Shown here: one piece after another, positions 17,812 to 26,214 of the stretch | How the letters are laid out: the number at the start of each line of letters is the position of its first letter | Numbering within the stretch: position 1 is the first letter of the stretch | Origin: Shouchella xiaoxiensis | Lineage (GTDB): Bacteria; Bacillota; Bacilli; Bacillales; Bacillaceae_D | Reading direction: 5' to 3' | DNA length: 64,000 bases | Assembly (NCBI RefSeq): GCF_016907895.1 | Contig: NZ_JAFBCV010000014.1 | Span: 1 to 64,000 of the forward strand | The notes under the pieces: generated by a model | Told to the model about the DNA's origin: nothing | Seen by the model: only the letters and a program-made list of their open reading frames with translations | The model's database searches: none | Made by a program: the position numbers and the translations under genes

Positions 17812-18075
17812 ATGAAGATACAATCCTCACAGCCTATTCATCAGGCTGCAGCGTATAAAAAAATAACTCAACCGACACAAACAGATGCTTCAATAAAAAA
17901 AGATAAAGTAGAGATCTCTCAGGAAGCTCGAGCTTTGCGTACGAATACAAATGAGGCTAGAGAAACCAGACTAAATGAATTAAAAGCACAAATTGACAAT
18001 GGTACTTATAAGCTAAATGCTGAACAAACAGCGTTATCTGTGTATCAGTCTTGGAAATCAAGTGGGTTACTATGA
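17812..18075 (+). CDS. flgM: Anti-sigma-D factor FlgM
   Basis: Small disordered protein that holds sigma-D until the hook-basal body is finished and is then removed by export. At 87 residues it is normal. The C-terminal sigma-binding helices are seen in DKVEISQEARALR and ETRLNELKAQIDNGTYKL. The ribosome site is AAAGGTGGAG. The last codons overlap the FlgN start (ATGA). Confidence 0.94.
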   Translation: MKIQSSQPIHQAAAYKKITQPTQTDASIKKDKVEISQEARALRTNTNEARETRLNELKAQIDNGTYKLNAEQTALSVYQSWKSSGLL

Positions 18076-18506
18076 GTGTTCTTGAACAGTTAAATGCTTT
18101 GCTAGAGGTTCACTCTGAACTGTTGCACTTATCTAAGCAAAAAGAGTCCATTATAATAAAAAACGATATAGATGAGCTTAACAAAATTATAAGGATTGAA
18201 GCTTCACATGTATCAAAATCCCGAATGCTAGAGAAATCAGTAATGCAATTATTAGCCACTCAATCATTAAGCTCTTATATCGAGCAAGCTAATGAACTGA
18301 AAGACGATTTAACTCATACTCAAAAACAGTTACTTGATACGGTTAATAGTCTAAAAGAACAGAATGAATTGAATCAAAGGTTATTAAGTGATTCATTAAC
18401 ATTTGTCCAAGGGTCGATACACTTATTACGGCCTGAGAACAAAACATATACAAAAGAAGCATCAGCAAAGTCCAAGCCTCGAACGCTATTTGATTCGAAA
18501 GCTTAG
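18072..18506 (+). CDS. flgN: Flagellar export chaperone FlgN (YvyG)
   Basis: Cytoplasmic chaperone for the hook-filament junction proteins FlgK and FlgL, encoded immediately downstream. It is a helical protein of 144 residues (LEQLNALLEVHSELLHLSKQ, then several long helices), with the FlgN/YvyG arrangement. The start ATG 18072 overlaps the flgM stop; the frame is open upstream but that part lies inside flgM. Confidence 0.9.
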   Translation: MSVLEQLNALLEVHSELLHLSKQKESIIIKNDIDELNKIIRIEASHVSKSRMLEKSVMQLLATQSLSSYIEQANELKDDLTHTQKQLLDTVNSLKEQNELNQRLLSDSLTFVQGSIHLLRPENKTYTKEASAKSKPRTLFDSKA

Positions 18507-18523
18507 TTGGGAGTGAGGTAAGA

Positions 18524-19903
18524 GTGACTACTTTCTTAGGAATGGAAACAATGCGAAGAGCTGTTTCAGCAAATCAAGTTGCGTTACAAACAGTAGGAAA
18601 TAATATCGCAAATGCAGGTACGCCAGGTTACTCACGTCAGAGAGCGAATATGGAGGCAACTCCTGGTTATCCTGGATTAGGGCCGTTTGGTCAACCTGTT
18701 ATGAATGGCCGAATTGGGACTGGCGTAGAAATAAGTAAGATTGAGAGAATTCGGGATCAATTTCTAGATCAACAGTTTCGTTCAGAAGCTCACATTGAAG
18801 GGTCAGCTTTTATGCAATATCGGACACTCGAACGTTTAGAGGACCTTTATAATGAAGGTCCGACGAATAGCGAGCATCCAAGCGGACTTTCTGGCCAGCT
18901 AAATGCTTTTTGGAATGGTTGGAAAGAACTAGCATCAGGACAGGAGAACCAAGCTGTTCTAATTGAACAAGGAAAAGCAGTTACAGATACATTTACACAC
19001 TTACAAAATGCTTTTAATACAGAATTATCTTCACTTAGAAAAGAAGCAGAATTGAAAACGGATCAAGTAAATGACTTACTAGAGCAAATTGCCATTAATA
19101 ATAAGACAATCGCCAAGATAGAGGGCACAAATCAGACACCGAATGAGCTTTATGATGAACAAGATCGTTTAATTGATCAGTTATCTACACTTATCCCCAT
19201 TGAAGTTTCTAGAGAAACAAATAAAAAGGGCTTTGAGGGGACGTATTCAATTAAAGGTATAAATAATGGCCCAACATTAGTAAATGAAAACGGTGCAAGT
19301 AAGATAGAGCTTAACGATGAAGCTGCAGCTCAAAGTGGTTTAAGCTGGCAAATAAACACCACTGATGGTTTATCAACTGAGTTTATAAACGCAAGTAGTG
19401 GTGGAGGAGAGCTATTCGGGCTACAAAAAGCGTATGCTCGTATTGAACAAGAACGAACGGATTTTAGTGCCATCGCTAGAGATATAGCTGGTGAAGTAAA
19501 TGCTATTTTTGCGGCGGATTCAGATGTTGCCTTTTTTCTTATTGAAGACAATGGTTCAATAAAAGTAAACGAAGCGCTTAACAGTAATATGAATATTGAC
19601 ATTGAAAAAGCAAAAGCAATTGGCGATTTAGCAGTTAATAGCACAGCGGTAAAAGAATATCAAGATTTAATGGGGAAGCTTGGTGTTGAGACGCAATCCG
19701 TTAGGCGTCAAGGCGAAGCTTCTAGCTCACGCTTAGCGAACATTGATGGAAACCGAATGGCCATGAGTAGCGTTTCACTGGATGAAGAGTTAACAATGCT
19801 TATTCAATACCAGCATTCCTATAATGCAGCAGCTCGCGTGATGACAGCTATGGATGAAATGCTTAATACGATCATCAACGGAATGGGCGTCGTAGGACGT
19901 TAA
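18524..19903 (+). CDS. flgK: Flagellar hook-associated protein 1, FlgK
   Basis: Junction protein between hook and filament, exported by the flagellar type III system. The N-terminus carries the rod/hook signature (METMRRAVSANQVALQTVGNNIANAGTPGYSRQ region), and the C-terminus has the expected LTMLIQYQHSYNAAARVM helix. At 459 residues it is shorter than many homologues, the difference lying in the variable middle. The start is GTG 18524 after GTGAGGTAAG. Confidence 0.96.
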   Translation: MTTFLGMETMRRAVSANQVALQTVGNNIANAGTPGYSRQRANMEATPGYPGLGPFGQPVMNGRIGTGVEISKIERIRDQFLDQQFRSEAHIEGSAFMQYRTLERLEDLYNEGPTNSEHPSGLSGQLNAFWNGWKELASGQENQAVLIEQGKAVTDTFTHLQNAFNTELSSLRKEAELKTDQVNDLLEQIAINNKTIAKIEGTNQTPNELYDEQDRLIDQLSTLIPIEVSRETNKKGFEGTYSIKGINNGPTLVNENGASKIELNDEAAAQSGLSWQINTTDGLSTEFINASSGGGELFGLQKAYARIEQERTDFSAIARDIAGEVNAIFAADSDVAFFLIEDNGSIKVNEALNSNMNIDIEKAKAIGDLAVNSTAVKEYQDLMGKLGVETQSVRRQGEASSSRLANIDGNRMAMSSVSLDEELTMLIQYQHSYNAAARVMTAMDEMLNTIINGMGVVGR

Positions 19904-19914
19904 AGGAGGAAATC

Positions 19915-20982
19915 ATGCGCATTACGCAATCAATGCTAACAGCAAATACAATGAAATATTCGCAAGCAAGCTATGAGCGTTTGTCCACTCTACAAAACCA
20001 AATGAGCACGCAAAAAAAGATTACACGGTTTTCACAGGACCCTGTTGTGGCTGCAAAATCCATGCAATTTCGAGAATCTTTATCTCATATTAATCAATAT
20101 AAACGTAACTTAAGTGAGGCTCATACAAGACTCGATCAGAGTGATACTTCATTAAGAGAAACGTCCAACATATTAACACGTGCAAAAGAGCTTGTTGTTA
20201 AAGCGGCGACGGATACGTACGGGGAAGATGAACGAAAAAGTATAGCTGAAGAGTTAAACCAATTACGGCAACATCTTGTCACGGTCGCAAATACAAACTC
20301 AGCAGGGAAATATGTGTTTAATGGGATTCATTCTAAGCAGGCTCCATTAGAAGAGATGAACTTGGACCAAGTCGTGAATCGACTTGAAAATGGAGAAGAT
20401 TTAAGTGGAACAAGTATTAGTTATGGTGGAGAACTGTATGTATTTGAAGAAGGTGTATTTTCTACAAGAGATGGAAATGCTCAATTGGAGTTGCAAGATG
20501 GTCAATTTTCAGTAAATGGAGAAACGATTAGACAGGAAGAAGCTTTAGTTATAAAACGAGCATTCGATCAGTCCACGGTAGAGATTGAATTGCAACAAGG
20601 CGTATACGTTCCAGTAAATGCAGATGGTCATCGTCTATTTTCAGAGGACTTGTTCCATGATTTATTTACACTTGAACAAGCATTAAAAGGCTCAGAAACG
20701 ACTGGAACAGATTTAGATCCATTTATTTCAAAAATTGATGATCATTTAAAAACTGCAGCAGATGTTAATGGGCAGCTTGGTGCAAGAATGAATCGAGTTG
20801 ATTTAATGGAGGACCGTTTGAGTCATCAAGAATTATTAATGGAAAAGTTAAAATCTGAAAATGAAGATGTCGATTTTGAGGAAACTGTAATGAAACTTCT
20901 TGTAGCTGAGGGAATTCATTCTGCAGCGCTCGCCGCAAGCGCTCGCGTTATCCAACCTTCATTGTTAGATTTTCTAAGATAG
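19915..20982 (+). CDS. flgL: Flagellar hook-associated protein 3, FlgL
   Basis: Second junction protein. The flagellin-like N-terminus (MRITQSMLTANTMKYSQAS, then FSQDPVVAAKSMQFRESL) and the C-terminal helix (LLVAEGIHSAALAASARV) frame a variable middle. It has 355 residues. The ribosome site is AAAGGAGG, 12 bases after flgK. fliW starts ten bases after its stop; the B. subtilis gene yviE, expected here, is absent. Confidence 0.95.
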   Translation: MRITQSMLTANTMKYSQASYERLSTLQNQMSTQKKITRFSQDPVVAAKSMQFRESLSHINQYKRNLSEAHTRLDQSDTSLRETSNILTRAKELVVKAATDTYGEDERKSIAEELNQLRQHLVTVANTNSAGKYVFNGIHSKQAPLEEMNLDQVVNRLENGEDLSGTSISYGGELYVFEEGVFSTRDGNAQLELQDGQFSVNGETIRQEEALVIKRAFDQSTVEIELQQGVYVPVNADGHRLFSEDLFHDLFTLEQALKGSETTGTDLDPFISKIDDHLKTAADVNGQLGARMNRVDLMEDRLSHQELLMEKLKSENEDVDFEETVMKLLVAEGIHSAALAASARVIQPSLLDFLR

Positions 20983-20991
20983 GTGGATGAG

Positions 20992-21423
20992 ATGTTTGTA
21001 GAAACAACGTATTTAGGCAAAGTAGAAGTACAAGCAGATGACATTCTGACGTTTGCAAACGGAATTCCTGGTTTTAAAGATGAAAAGGAGTATGTCCTCC
21101 TACCCTTCGGTAAAGAAGGTTTCTTCCTTTTACAATCGGCTGTCACAAAGCACCATGCATTTATTTGCGTCAATCCATTTATCTTTTGGGCTAACTATGA
21201 AATTCGTCTTGATGATCAATCAATTGAACAATTAAATTTATTAAATGAAACAGATGTTGCTCTCTTTGTTTTATTGACAATTGAGCAACCGTTTACGCTA
21301 TCAACGGCCAATTTAAAGGCACCAATTGTTACAAATACGAAAAATGGAAAAGCAAAGCAGCTTATGCTTCAAACAAGTCATTATTCAGCAAAAACCCCTT
21401 TGGTTACAAAAGGGGGAAGTTAA
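20992..21423 (+). CDS. fliW: Flagellar assembly factor FliW
   Basis: FliW binds flagellin and CsrA, so free FliW keeps CsrA from blocking hag translation. FANGIPGFKDEKEYVLLP and the later FVLLTIEQPFTLSTANLKAPIV are family motifs. It has 143 residues. ATG 20992 is chosen because GGTGG lies five bases before it; a GTG at 20983 lies inside that site. The csrA start follows its stop directly. Confidence 0.95.
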   Translation: MFVETTYLGKVEVQADDILTFANGIPGFKDEKEYVLLPFGKEGFFLLQSAVTKHHAFICVNPFIFWANYEIRLDDQSIEQLNLLNETDVALFVLLTIEQPFTLSTANLKAPIVTNTKNGKAKQLMLQTSHYSAKTPLVTKGGS

Positions 21424-21663
21424 ATGTTAGTCCTATCAAGAAAGTTAAAAGAAAGCATTTGTATTGGCGAAGATATTGAGATAACGATTCTCGCCGTTGA
21501 AGGAGATCAGGTGAAAATAGGCATATCTGCGCCAAAATCAATTGAAGTTCATCGTAAAGAAGTCTTTGATTTGATCCAACAAGAAAATGAAAATGCGGCA
21601 AAGCCCGTCTCCATTGATTTATTGCATGCATTTTTACAGCAATCCCGAAAAGACGACTTTTGA
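21424..21663 (+). CDS. csrA: Translational regulator CsrA
   Basis: Small RNA-binding dimer that represses flagellin translation in Bacillus. [20 protein letters not shown] and [19 protein letters not shown] are the canonical strands, with the key Arg of HRKE. It has 79 residues, a few more than B. subtilis CsrA because of a longer tail. It follows fliW with no gap, after AAAAGGGGGAAG. Its best-known target, hag, is not encoded next to it here. Confidence 0.96.
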   Translation: MLVLSRKLKESICIGEDIEITILAVEGDQVKIGISAPKSIEVHRKEVFDLIQQENENAAKPVSIDLLHAFLQQSRKDDF

Positions 21664-21712
21664 TAGCAAAAATTTAAATAAGATGCAAAAGTTCTTAGAA
21701 AAGAGGGAACGC

Positions 21713-22033
21713 ATGTCAATCCATTTTCCAATGGTTACCAGCTTAACGTCTATACCAGCAAATTCTCTTAGCCACGCGGTCGAAGGAAATAAAGATCGAA
21801 CATCTCAAGGGAAGGTCATTCATGAGGATTTACAAGCATCTATTGAAGCTTTTAATAAAGTATCGAAACGAGCATTAACATTTAATATTCATAAGGAACT
21901 CGATCGAGTATATGTTCAAGTTATTGATCAAGAAACAGACGAAATTGTAAGAGAGGTACCACCTGAAAAAATACTTGATTTGATTGCATCTATGATGAAA
22001 TCAGCTGGACTAATCGTTGATCGTCAAATCTAG
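21713..22033 (+). CDS. flaG: FlaG family flagellar protein (YvyC)
   Basis: Filament-associated protein of the FlaG family. The C-terminal half shows the family core: LTFNIHKELDRVYVQVIDQ... REVPPEKILDLIA. It has 106 residues from ATG 21713, preceded by AGAGGG. The frame is open upstream through csrA without a ribosome site. It lies between csrA and fliD. Confidence 0.92.
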   Translation: MSIHFPMVTSLTSIPANSLSHAVEGNKDRTSQGKVIHEDLQASIEAFNKVSKRALTFNIHKELDRVYVQVIDQETDEIVREVPPEKILDLIASMMKSAGLIVDRQI

Positions 22034-22050
22034 GTGGAAAGGAAGATAAC

Positions 22051-23820
22051 ATGAGGTTAACAGGATTATCATCAGGGCTTGATATCGACCAAATGATGAA
22101 AGACTTAATGCGGGCAGAACGAATGCCGGTAAACAAGCTTGAAAAACAGAAAACAGAATTAGGCTGGAAAATGGATGGTTTTAGGGAAGTAAATTTAAAG
22201 ATGCGCTCGTTGCATTCATCCATGTTCGATACCATTATGAGATCTTCAAATATGTTAAAACGTTCCGTTGTATCGTCAAATCAAGCTGTCATTTCTGCAA
22301 CAGCCTCATCGACCGTAGGGAATACAAGTTTTACCATTAACAAGGTTAGTCAAATGGCAACATCTGCTACTGCTAGAGGTGCTAGTTTAGGTAACGAAGT
22401 AAATGAGAAAACAAAGTTGAGCGATGTAGGACAATTAAGTGATTCAACTAATATTCAAACGGGCTGGGTCACAGGATCTATGCAAAGAGAGAATATAGCA
22501 GTAACCGATGGAGTTGCAAAACTTCAGGAGAAGCCAACACTAGCAGATGGCGCTAATCAATTACTTATTAATGGAAAAGCGTACGAAATTGCTACAGAAC
22601 AAGGGGCATTATCAGCTGGACAAGTTTTTATTGGTGATGAAGGTGAGCTAACATTCTATGAATCAGACAATATACCGGCTCGTTTACAAATAGAATACAT
22701 TAAGGAAGATGAATCTAGTACGGATCGATTTACAATGTCAACAGTGGCGACAACGAAAAACGAGCAAGGTGATGTAACAAGCAGCTCCTTCTTTTTTAAA
22801 GACTCAGATACGATTGAAGCCGTTACGACGAAGATGAGAAATGCAACTGCAGGAGTGAATGTATTTTTTGATGAACATCATAAGGCTCTTGTTGTAACAC
22901 GAAAAGAAACGGGAACTTACTCCAGCGAAAGCAATTTAAAAGACATTCAATTTGACGGTGCGCTTTTTCAAACGGTCTTCGGTTTAAACGATGACAACGT
23001 ACAAAATGGAAATAACGCTAAATTCACCATCAATGGGGTTGAGACTGAAAGGCGTTCAAACACGTTTACTGTCAGCGGCATGACGATAACGCTTAAAGAT
23101 GTTTCTGAACAAGCCATTACACTGGGTGCAACGACTGATGTTGACGCTATTTATGATACAATTTCCTCTTTTGTAAAAGAATATAATGACTTAGTGGATC
23201 TTATGAATGGGAAGTTGAATGAGCGGTATTACCGTGATTTTGAGCCATTAACCGATGAAGAACGTGATGCGATGTCAGAGTCGGAGGCAAAGAGATGGGA
23301 TGAGCAAGCGCAAAGTGGAATGTTGCGTAATGATTCTTTGGTGCAGAGCAGTTTAAACCGCGTCCGACAAGGTCTGTATCAATCAGTTGATTCCGGAACT
23401 TCCATCACTCATCTGACTCAGCTCGGAATTTCAACAACTAGAGACTACGCCGATGGCGGAAAACTGGTTATAAACGAAGATCAATTACGCGCGGCAATAG
23501 AAGAGGATGCGGACGCAGTCTTTGCTTTCTTTAATGGCACTGGCGGTCAACCTGGTATGGCTCAAACGATGCGGTCGAATCTACAACAGGGCATGTCTTC
23601 TCTCTCTCGAAAAGCTGGGGGATCGGAAGGGTTTCATGAACAACATCAATATGCTATTGGTCAGCAAACCAAATCGATAGATGATCGAATTGAAGCTTTT
23701 GAGCGAAGGCTTGAGCAAAAGGAATCTCGTTATTGGCGCCAGTTTACGGCGATGGAACGAGCGATGCAAATGGCTAACCAGCAAAGTGAATCATTATTTA
23801 ATTTACTCTATAACAATTAG
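22051..23820 (+). CDS. fliD: Flagellar filament cap protein FliD
   Basis: Cap at the filament tip under which flagellin subunits are inserted. The N-terminal motif LTGLSSGLDIDQMMKDLM and the C-terminal coiled coil (DDRIEAFERRLEQKESRYWRQ region, then MERAMQMANQQ) are characteristic. At 589 residues it is longer than the B. subtilis protein because of the variable middle. It starts after AAAGGAAG and is followed 12 bases later by its export partner fliS. Confidence 0.96.
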   Translation: MRLTGLSSGLDIDQMMKDLMRAERMPVNKLEKQKTELGWKMDGFREVNLKMRSLHSSMFDTIMRSSNMLKRSVVSSNQAVISATASSTVGNTSFTINKVSQMATSATARGASLGNEVNEKTKLSDVGQLSDSTNIQTGWVTGSMQRENIAVTDGVAKLQEKPTLADGANQLLINGKAYEIATEQGALSAGQVFIGDEGELTFYESDNIPARLQIEYIKEDESSTDRFTMSTVATTKNEQGDVTSSSFFFKDSDTIEAVTTKMRNATAGVNVFFDEHHKALVVTRKETGTYSSESNLKDIQFDGALFQTVFGLNDDNVQNGNNAKFTINGVETERRSNTFTVSGMTITLKDVSEQAITLGATTDVDAIYDTISSFVKEYNDLVDLMNGKLNERYYRDFEPLTDEERDAMSESEAKRWDEQAQSGMLRNDSLVQSSLNRVRQGLYQSVDSGTSITHLTQLGISTTRDYADGGKLVINEDQLRAAIEEDADAVFAFFNGTGGQPGMAQTMRSNLQQGMSSLSRKAGGSEGFHEQHQYAIGQQTKSIDDRIEAFERRLEQKESRYWRQFTAMERAMQMANQQSESLFNLLYNN

Positions 23821-23832
23821 GAGAGTGATTTA

Positions 23833-24225
23833 GTGTTAAAACAAACTGCCTATAAACAACAATCCGTTCAAACGGCCTCTCCTGGGGAATTAACGCTTAT
23901 GCTTTATGATGGTTGTTTAAAACAAATTCGATTTGCTGAACACGCAATTGAACAAAAAAATATTGAAAATCGCCATATTGCTCTTTCTAAAGCAGAGGCA
24001 ATTATAAGAGAACTTATGGTTACGTTAAAAACAGACACAGAAGTTGGAATGAACATGATGAGGATGTATGAATATATCCTTCATCATCTCATTGAAGCGA
24101 ATGTGAAGAATGATGTGTTGTTGTTACAAGAGGCCAAAACCTATGTGGAAGAATTTCGTCAAACATGGAAGCAAGTAATTCAGTTAGAAAGACAAGATCG
24201 TTATCGGAATACAGGAACGCTATAG
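23833..24225 (+). CDS. fliS: Flagellin export chaperone FliS
   Basis: Four-helix chaperone that keeps flagellin unfolded before export. The N-terminus YKQQSVQTASPGELTLMLYDGCL is diagnostic. It has 130 residues. The start is GTG 23833 behind TAGGAGAG. The TAG stop overlaps the GTG of the next gene by one base. It is retained although flagellin itself is not encoded in the cluster. Confidence 0.96.
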   Translation: MLKQTAYKQQSVQTASPGELTLMLYDGCLKQIRFAEHAIEQKNIENRHIALSKAEAIIRELMVTLKTDTEVGMNMMRMYEYILHHLIEANVKNDVLLLQEAKTYVEEFRQTWKQVIQLERQDRYRNTGTL

Positions 24226-24566
24226 TGAATCATTTATTTACCTCCATTACGGAAGAATTGATTAGAAAGCTCGAACAGCAACTGCCTGCTGGAGATGATG
24301 ATAGAGATCTTTATTTAACGGCTGTTGAAGAGTTAGTTCTAAACCGTGAGAAAGCGATGATAGCACTTAAGGTTTGTAATGATACAGAAAAAGAGCAGTT
24401 GCTGCAAAAAGAAATGTATCTAAAAACCATGCTAAATGAAAAATTTAACCACATAAAAAAAGACTTGAAAAATTTGTCCACGAAAAAACAGGGGAGAAAT
24501 AAGTATTTAAATAACCAGACGTTGTCAACACAAAATGGTGTTTTTTTAGATAGACAAAGCAAATAA
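24225..24566 (+). CDS. fliT: FliT-like flagellar chaperone
   Basis: Short helical protein of 113 residues at the position of FliT, the chaperone of FliD. Sequence conservation in this family is low, so the call rests on position (after fliS, last in the operon), size and helical character. GTG 24225 shares its first base with the fliS stop (TAGTG), giving tight coupling; the open frame upstream lies inside fliS. A bidirectional terminator begins at its stop codon. Confidence 0.75.
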   Translation: MNHLFTSITEELIRKLEQQLPAGDDDRDLYLTAVEELVLNREKAMIALKVCNDTEKEQLLQKEMYLKTMLNEKFNHIKKDLKNLSTKKQGRNKYLNNQTLSTQNGVFLDRQSK

Positions 24567-24598
24567 ACAGGCTATCCTTGAGATAGCCTGTTTATTTT
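24561..24598. terminator. Bidirectional terminator after the flagellar operon
   Basis: AAATAAACAGGCTATC pairs with GATAGCCTGTTTATTT across a short loop. It serves fliT on the plus strand and the convergent lipoprotein gene on the minus strand; both stop codons touch it. Confidence 0.93.
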
Positions 24599-25448
24599 AC
24601 ATTGAAGGAAGAGATATTCCTTCGGGATTATTTACGTTGGATCTAGTCATGGACAAGTCTTTTCGAATCACATATTCCTCATTATTGTGTTGAATAATGA
24701 ATTCTATGATTGAGTTGGTTTTTTCAAGCAATAAAGTTTCTTTATTAATGAAGAGCATGTAATCGAGCTGCGCCACTTGAAACGTATCGTCAAGCTCAAT
24801 ATCTTGGTGACGTAATAAGGATTGATCAATTAAGTCCATATTCAACGCCATTTGTTTTAACTCATCGCCACTAGCCTCAACACTTAGAACGTAAAGCCCG
24901 TCATATTCACTCACTTGAACATAATTGGAAATAGAATAGAGCAATTGCAACTGATGACTAGGAGACAAATCAAAGGAGAGGTAAGTCTCCTCAATTAATG
25001 ATATGTCTTCTACATCTTCCCAACCATTATTGTTCACATTTGCTAATATGTCAGTTGAGTCTTTTAAAATACTTAGTGTTTCTTCTGGGCTTTCAGCTTG
25101 AGTTTCTGAGTGAATTGGGTAACGAGCAAGATTCGTGTAAGTCACTTCAGGCTGTTCTTGATGAGCTAATGTTCCTTCAGTTATCTTCATCACTTGTTCT
25201 TCATCATCCCAGTTGTCTTTAGGGGAGAGTGAATCAGTTATTTTTAAGTTTGCTGTATAATTCTCTAGTTGTTCATCCGCTTTAATGGACTTCTCAAGGA
25301 TTGTGTTACTCTGTATACTTGATTCATCTTCTTCACTTGTTAAAGAAAGAAGTGAAGTATCCGAACTCGTTTCATCACTATTATAAGAACAAGCTCCAAG
25401 AAGGACAGAAACAGCAACACTGCAATAAAACCAGCTTGTGTTCTTCAT
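24597..25448 (-). CDS. Secreted lipoprotein of unknown function
   Basis: The signal peptide ends in the lipobox LLGAC (Cys near residue 20). A Ser/Asp/Glu-rich linker comes next. The mature domain of about 220 residues starts with KADEQLENYTANLKI and continues with alternating strand-like segments (LLYSISNYVQVSEYDGLYVLSVEA, ...). This general layout resembles LolA-fold or DUF6612-type Bacillus lipoproteins, but no motif proves it. The start ATG 25448 follows AGGAG with eight-base spacing; an ATG six codons upstream lacks a site. It is convergent to the flagellar operon. No function is assigned. Confidence 0.85.
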   Translation of the reverse strand: MKNTSWFYCSVAVSVLLGACSYNSDETSSDTSLLSLTSEEDESSIQSNTILEKSIKADEQLENYTANLKITDSLSPKDNWDDEEQVMKITEGTLAHQEQPEVTYTNLARYPIHSETQAESPEETLSILKDSTDILANVNNNGWEDVEDISLIEETYLSFDLSPSHQLQLLYSISNYVQVSEYDGLYVLSVEASGDELKQMALNMDLIDQSLLRHQDIELDDTFQVAQLDYMLFINKETLLLEKTNSIIEFIIQHNNEEYVIRKDLSMTRSNVNNPEGISLPSM

Positions 25449-25861
25449 ATATTCCACTCCTGGCATAATAAATTACGCTTAATATTACAATTTCATTACA
25501 AAGCGCTGGTGATATTGTAACAAACCAGCTGAAGTTTAGATATAGGCAAAAGGTACTATAGACTGTAATCAATCTTATTGATCTTTGAAAAATAGACTTT
25601 AGTCATTTAATTAACTTGTTCATCTAGAAAAGTTTTCGACAGATTATTTATAGGCTGTTTTAATTAAAGTAGATAAAATCGTTATGTATTTAAGGGTTTT
25701 CAAGAAAGCGCTACCAACTAAGGGAAACATTCGACAAAAGCAGACAAATGAACTGATGGCGATTTGAAGAAAGAGTTTGACTTATATGAATCTCACTGTT
25801 ATAGTGAGGATGTGGTTTTACACTACAATTGAAATTTTTAGTAACGAAGGGAATGTGAAGC
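25449..25861. other. Intergenic region before cspB
   Basis: About 410 bases between the divergent lipoprotein gene and cspB. It contains the cspB promoter (25777-25805), a small hairpin over its -10 end (CTCACT/AGTGAG, 25792-25808), and a sequence at 25703-25716 that matches the catabolite (cre) consensus at 10 of 12 fixed positions. No reading frame of note was seen. Confidence 0.55.
25777..25805 (+). promoter_or_regulatory. Sigma-A promoter of cspB
   Basis: TTGACT (25777-25782), a 17-base spacer, and TATAGT (25800-25805). Transcription would begin about 50 bases before cspB, leaving a short leader. Confidence 0.75.
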
Positions 25862-26059
25862 ATGCAAGGAAAAGTAAAATGGTTTAATGCAGAAAAAGGT
25901 TTCGGTTTTATCGAGCGTGAAGATGGAGACGACGTATTCGTACACTTCTCAGCTATCAACTCTGAAGGATTCAAAACTCTTGACGAAGGTCAAGACGTAG
26001 AATTCGAAATCGTTGAAGGCGCGCGTGGACCGCAAGCTGCAAACGTAGTAAAGCTTTAA
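25862..26059 (+). CDS. cspB: Cold shock protein (CspB family)
   Basis: Single-stranded nucleic-acid chaperone with one cold-shock domain of 65 residues. RNP1 (KGFGFIE) and RNP2 (VFVHFSAI) are intact, as are the N-terminal [13 protein letters not shown] and the C-terminal GPQAANV. It is a monocistronic gene with its own promoter and terminator. Several csp paralogues normally exist in one genome, so the exact letter is uncertain. Confidence 0.95.
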   Translation: MQGKVKWFNAEKGFGFIEREDGDDVFVHFSAINSEGFKTLDEGQDVEFEIVEGARGPQAANVVKL

Positions 26060-26098
26060 TTCACATTCCTGTAAGGATATGAATAATAGCTCATAATC

Positions 26099-26129
26099 AA
26101 CTCACTCCATTATTGGGGTGAGTTTTTTG
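26099..26129 (+). terminator. Terminator of cspB
   Basis: ACTCACTCCA pairs with TGGGGTGAGT, followed by TTTTTT. Confidence 0.9.
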
Positions 26130-26153
26130 TTATGAAATTGTCACATCATTTAC

Positions 26154-26188
26154 GTTTAAGGAGGATTTTTAGGGGAAATGTAGAAGTA
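26154..26188 (+). promoter_or_regulatory. Overlapping sigma-B and sigma-H type promoters of hpf
   Basis: Sigma-B type: GTTTAA (26154-26159), 13 bases, GGGAAA (26173-26178). Sigma-H type: GGAGGATTT (26160-26168) fits RNAGGAWWW, and 11 bases on GTAGAAGTA (26180-26188) fits RNNGAATWW with one mismatch. B. subtilis yvyD is known to be driven by both factors, which supports the reading. Confidence 0.7.
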
Positions 26189-26214
26189 AGCAAGGGAAAA
26201 GGAGGAGTTCTAGT

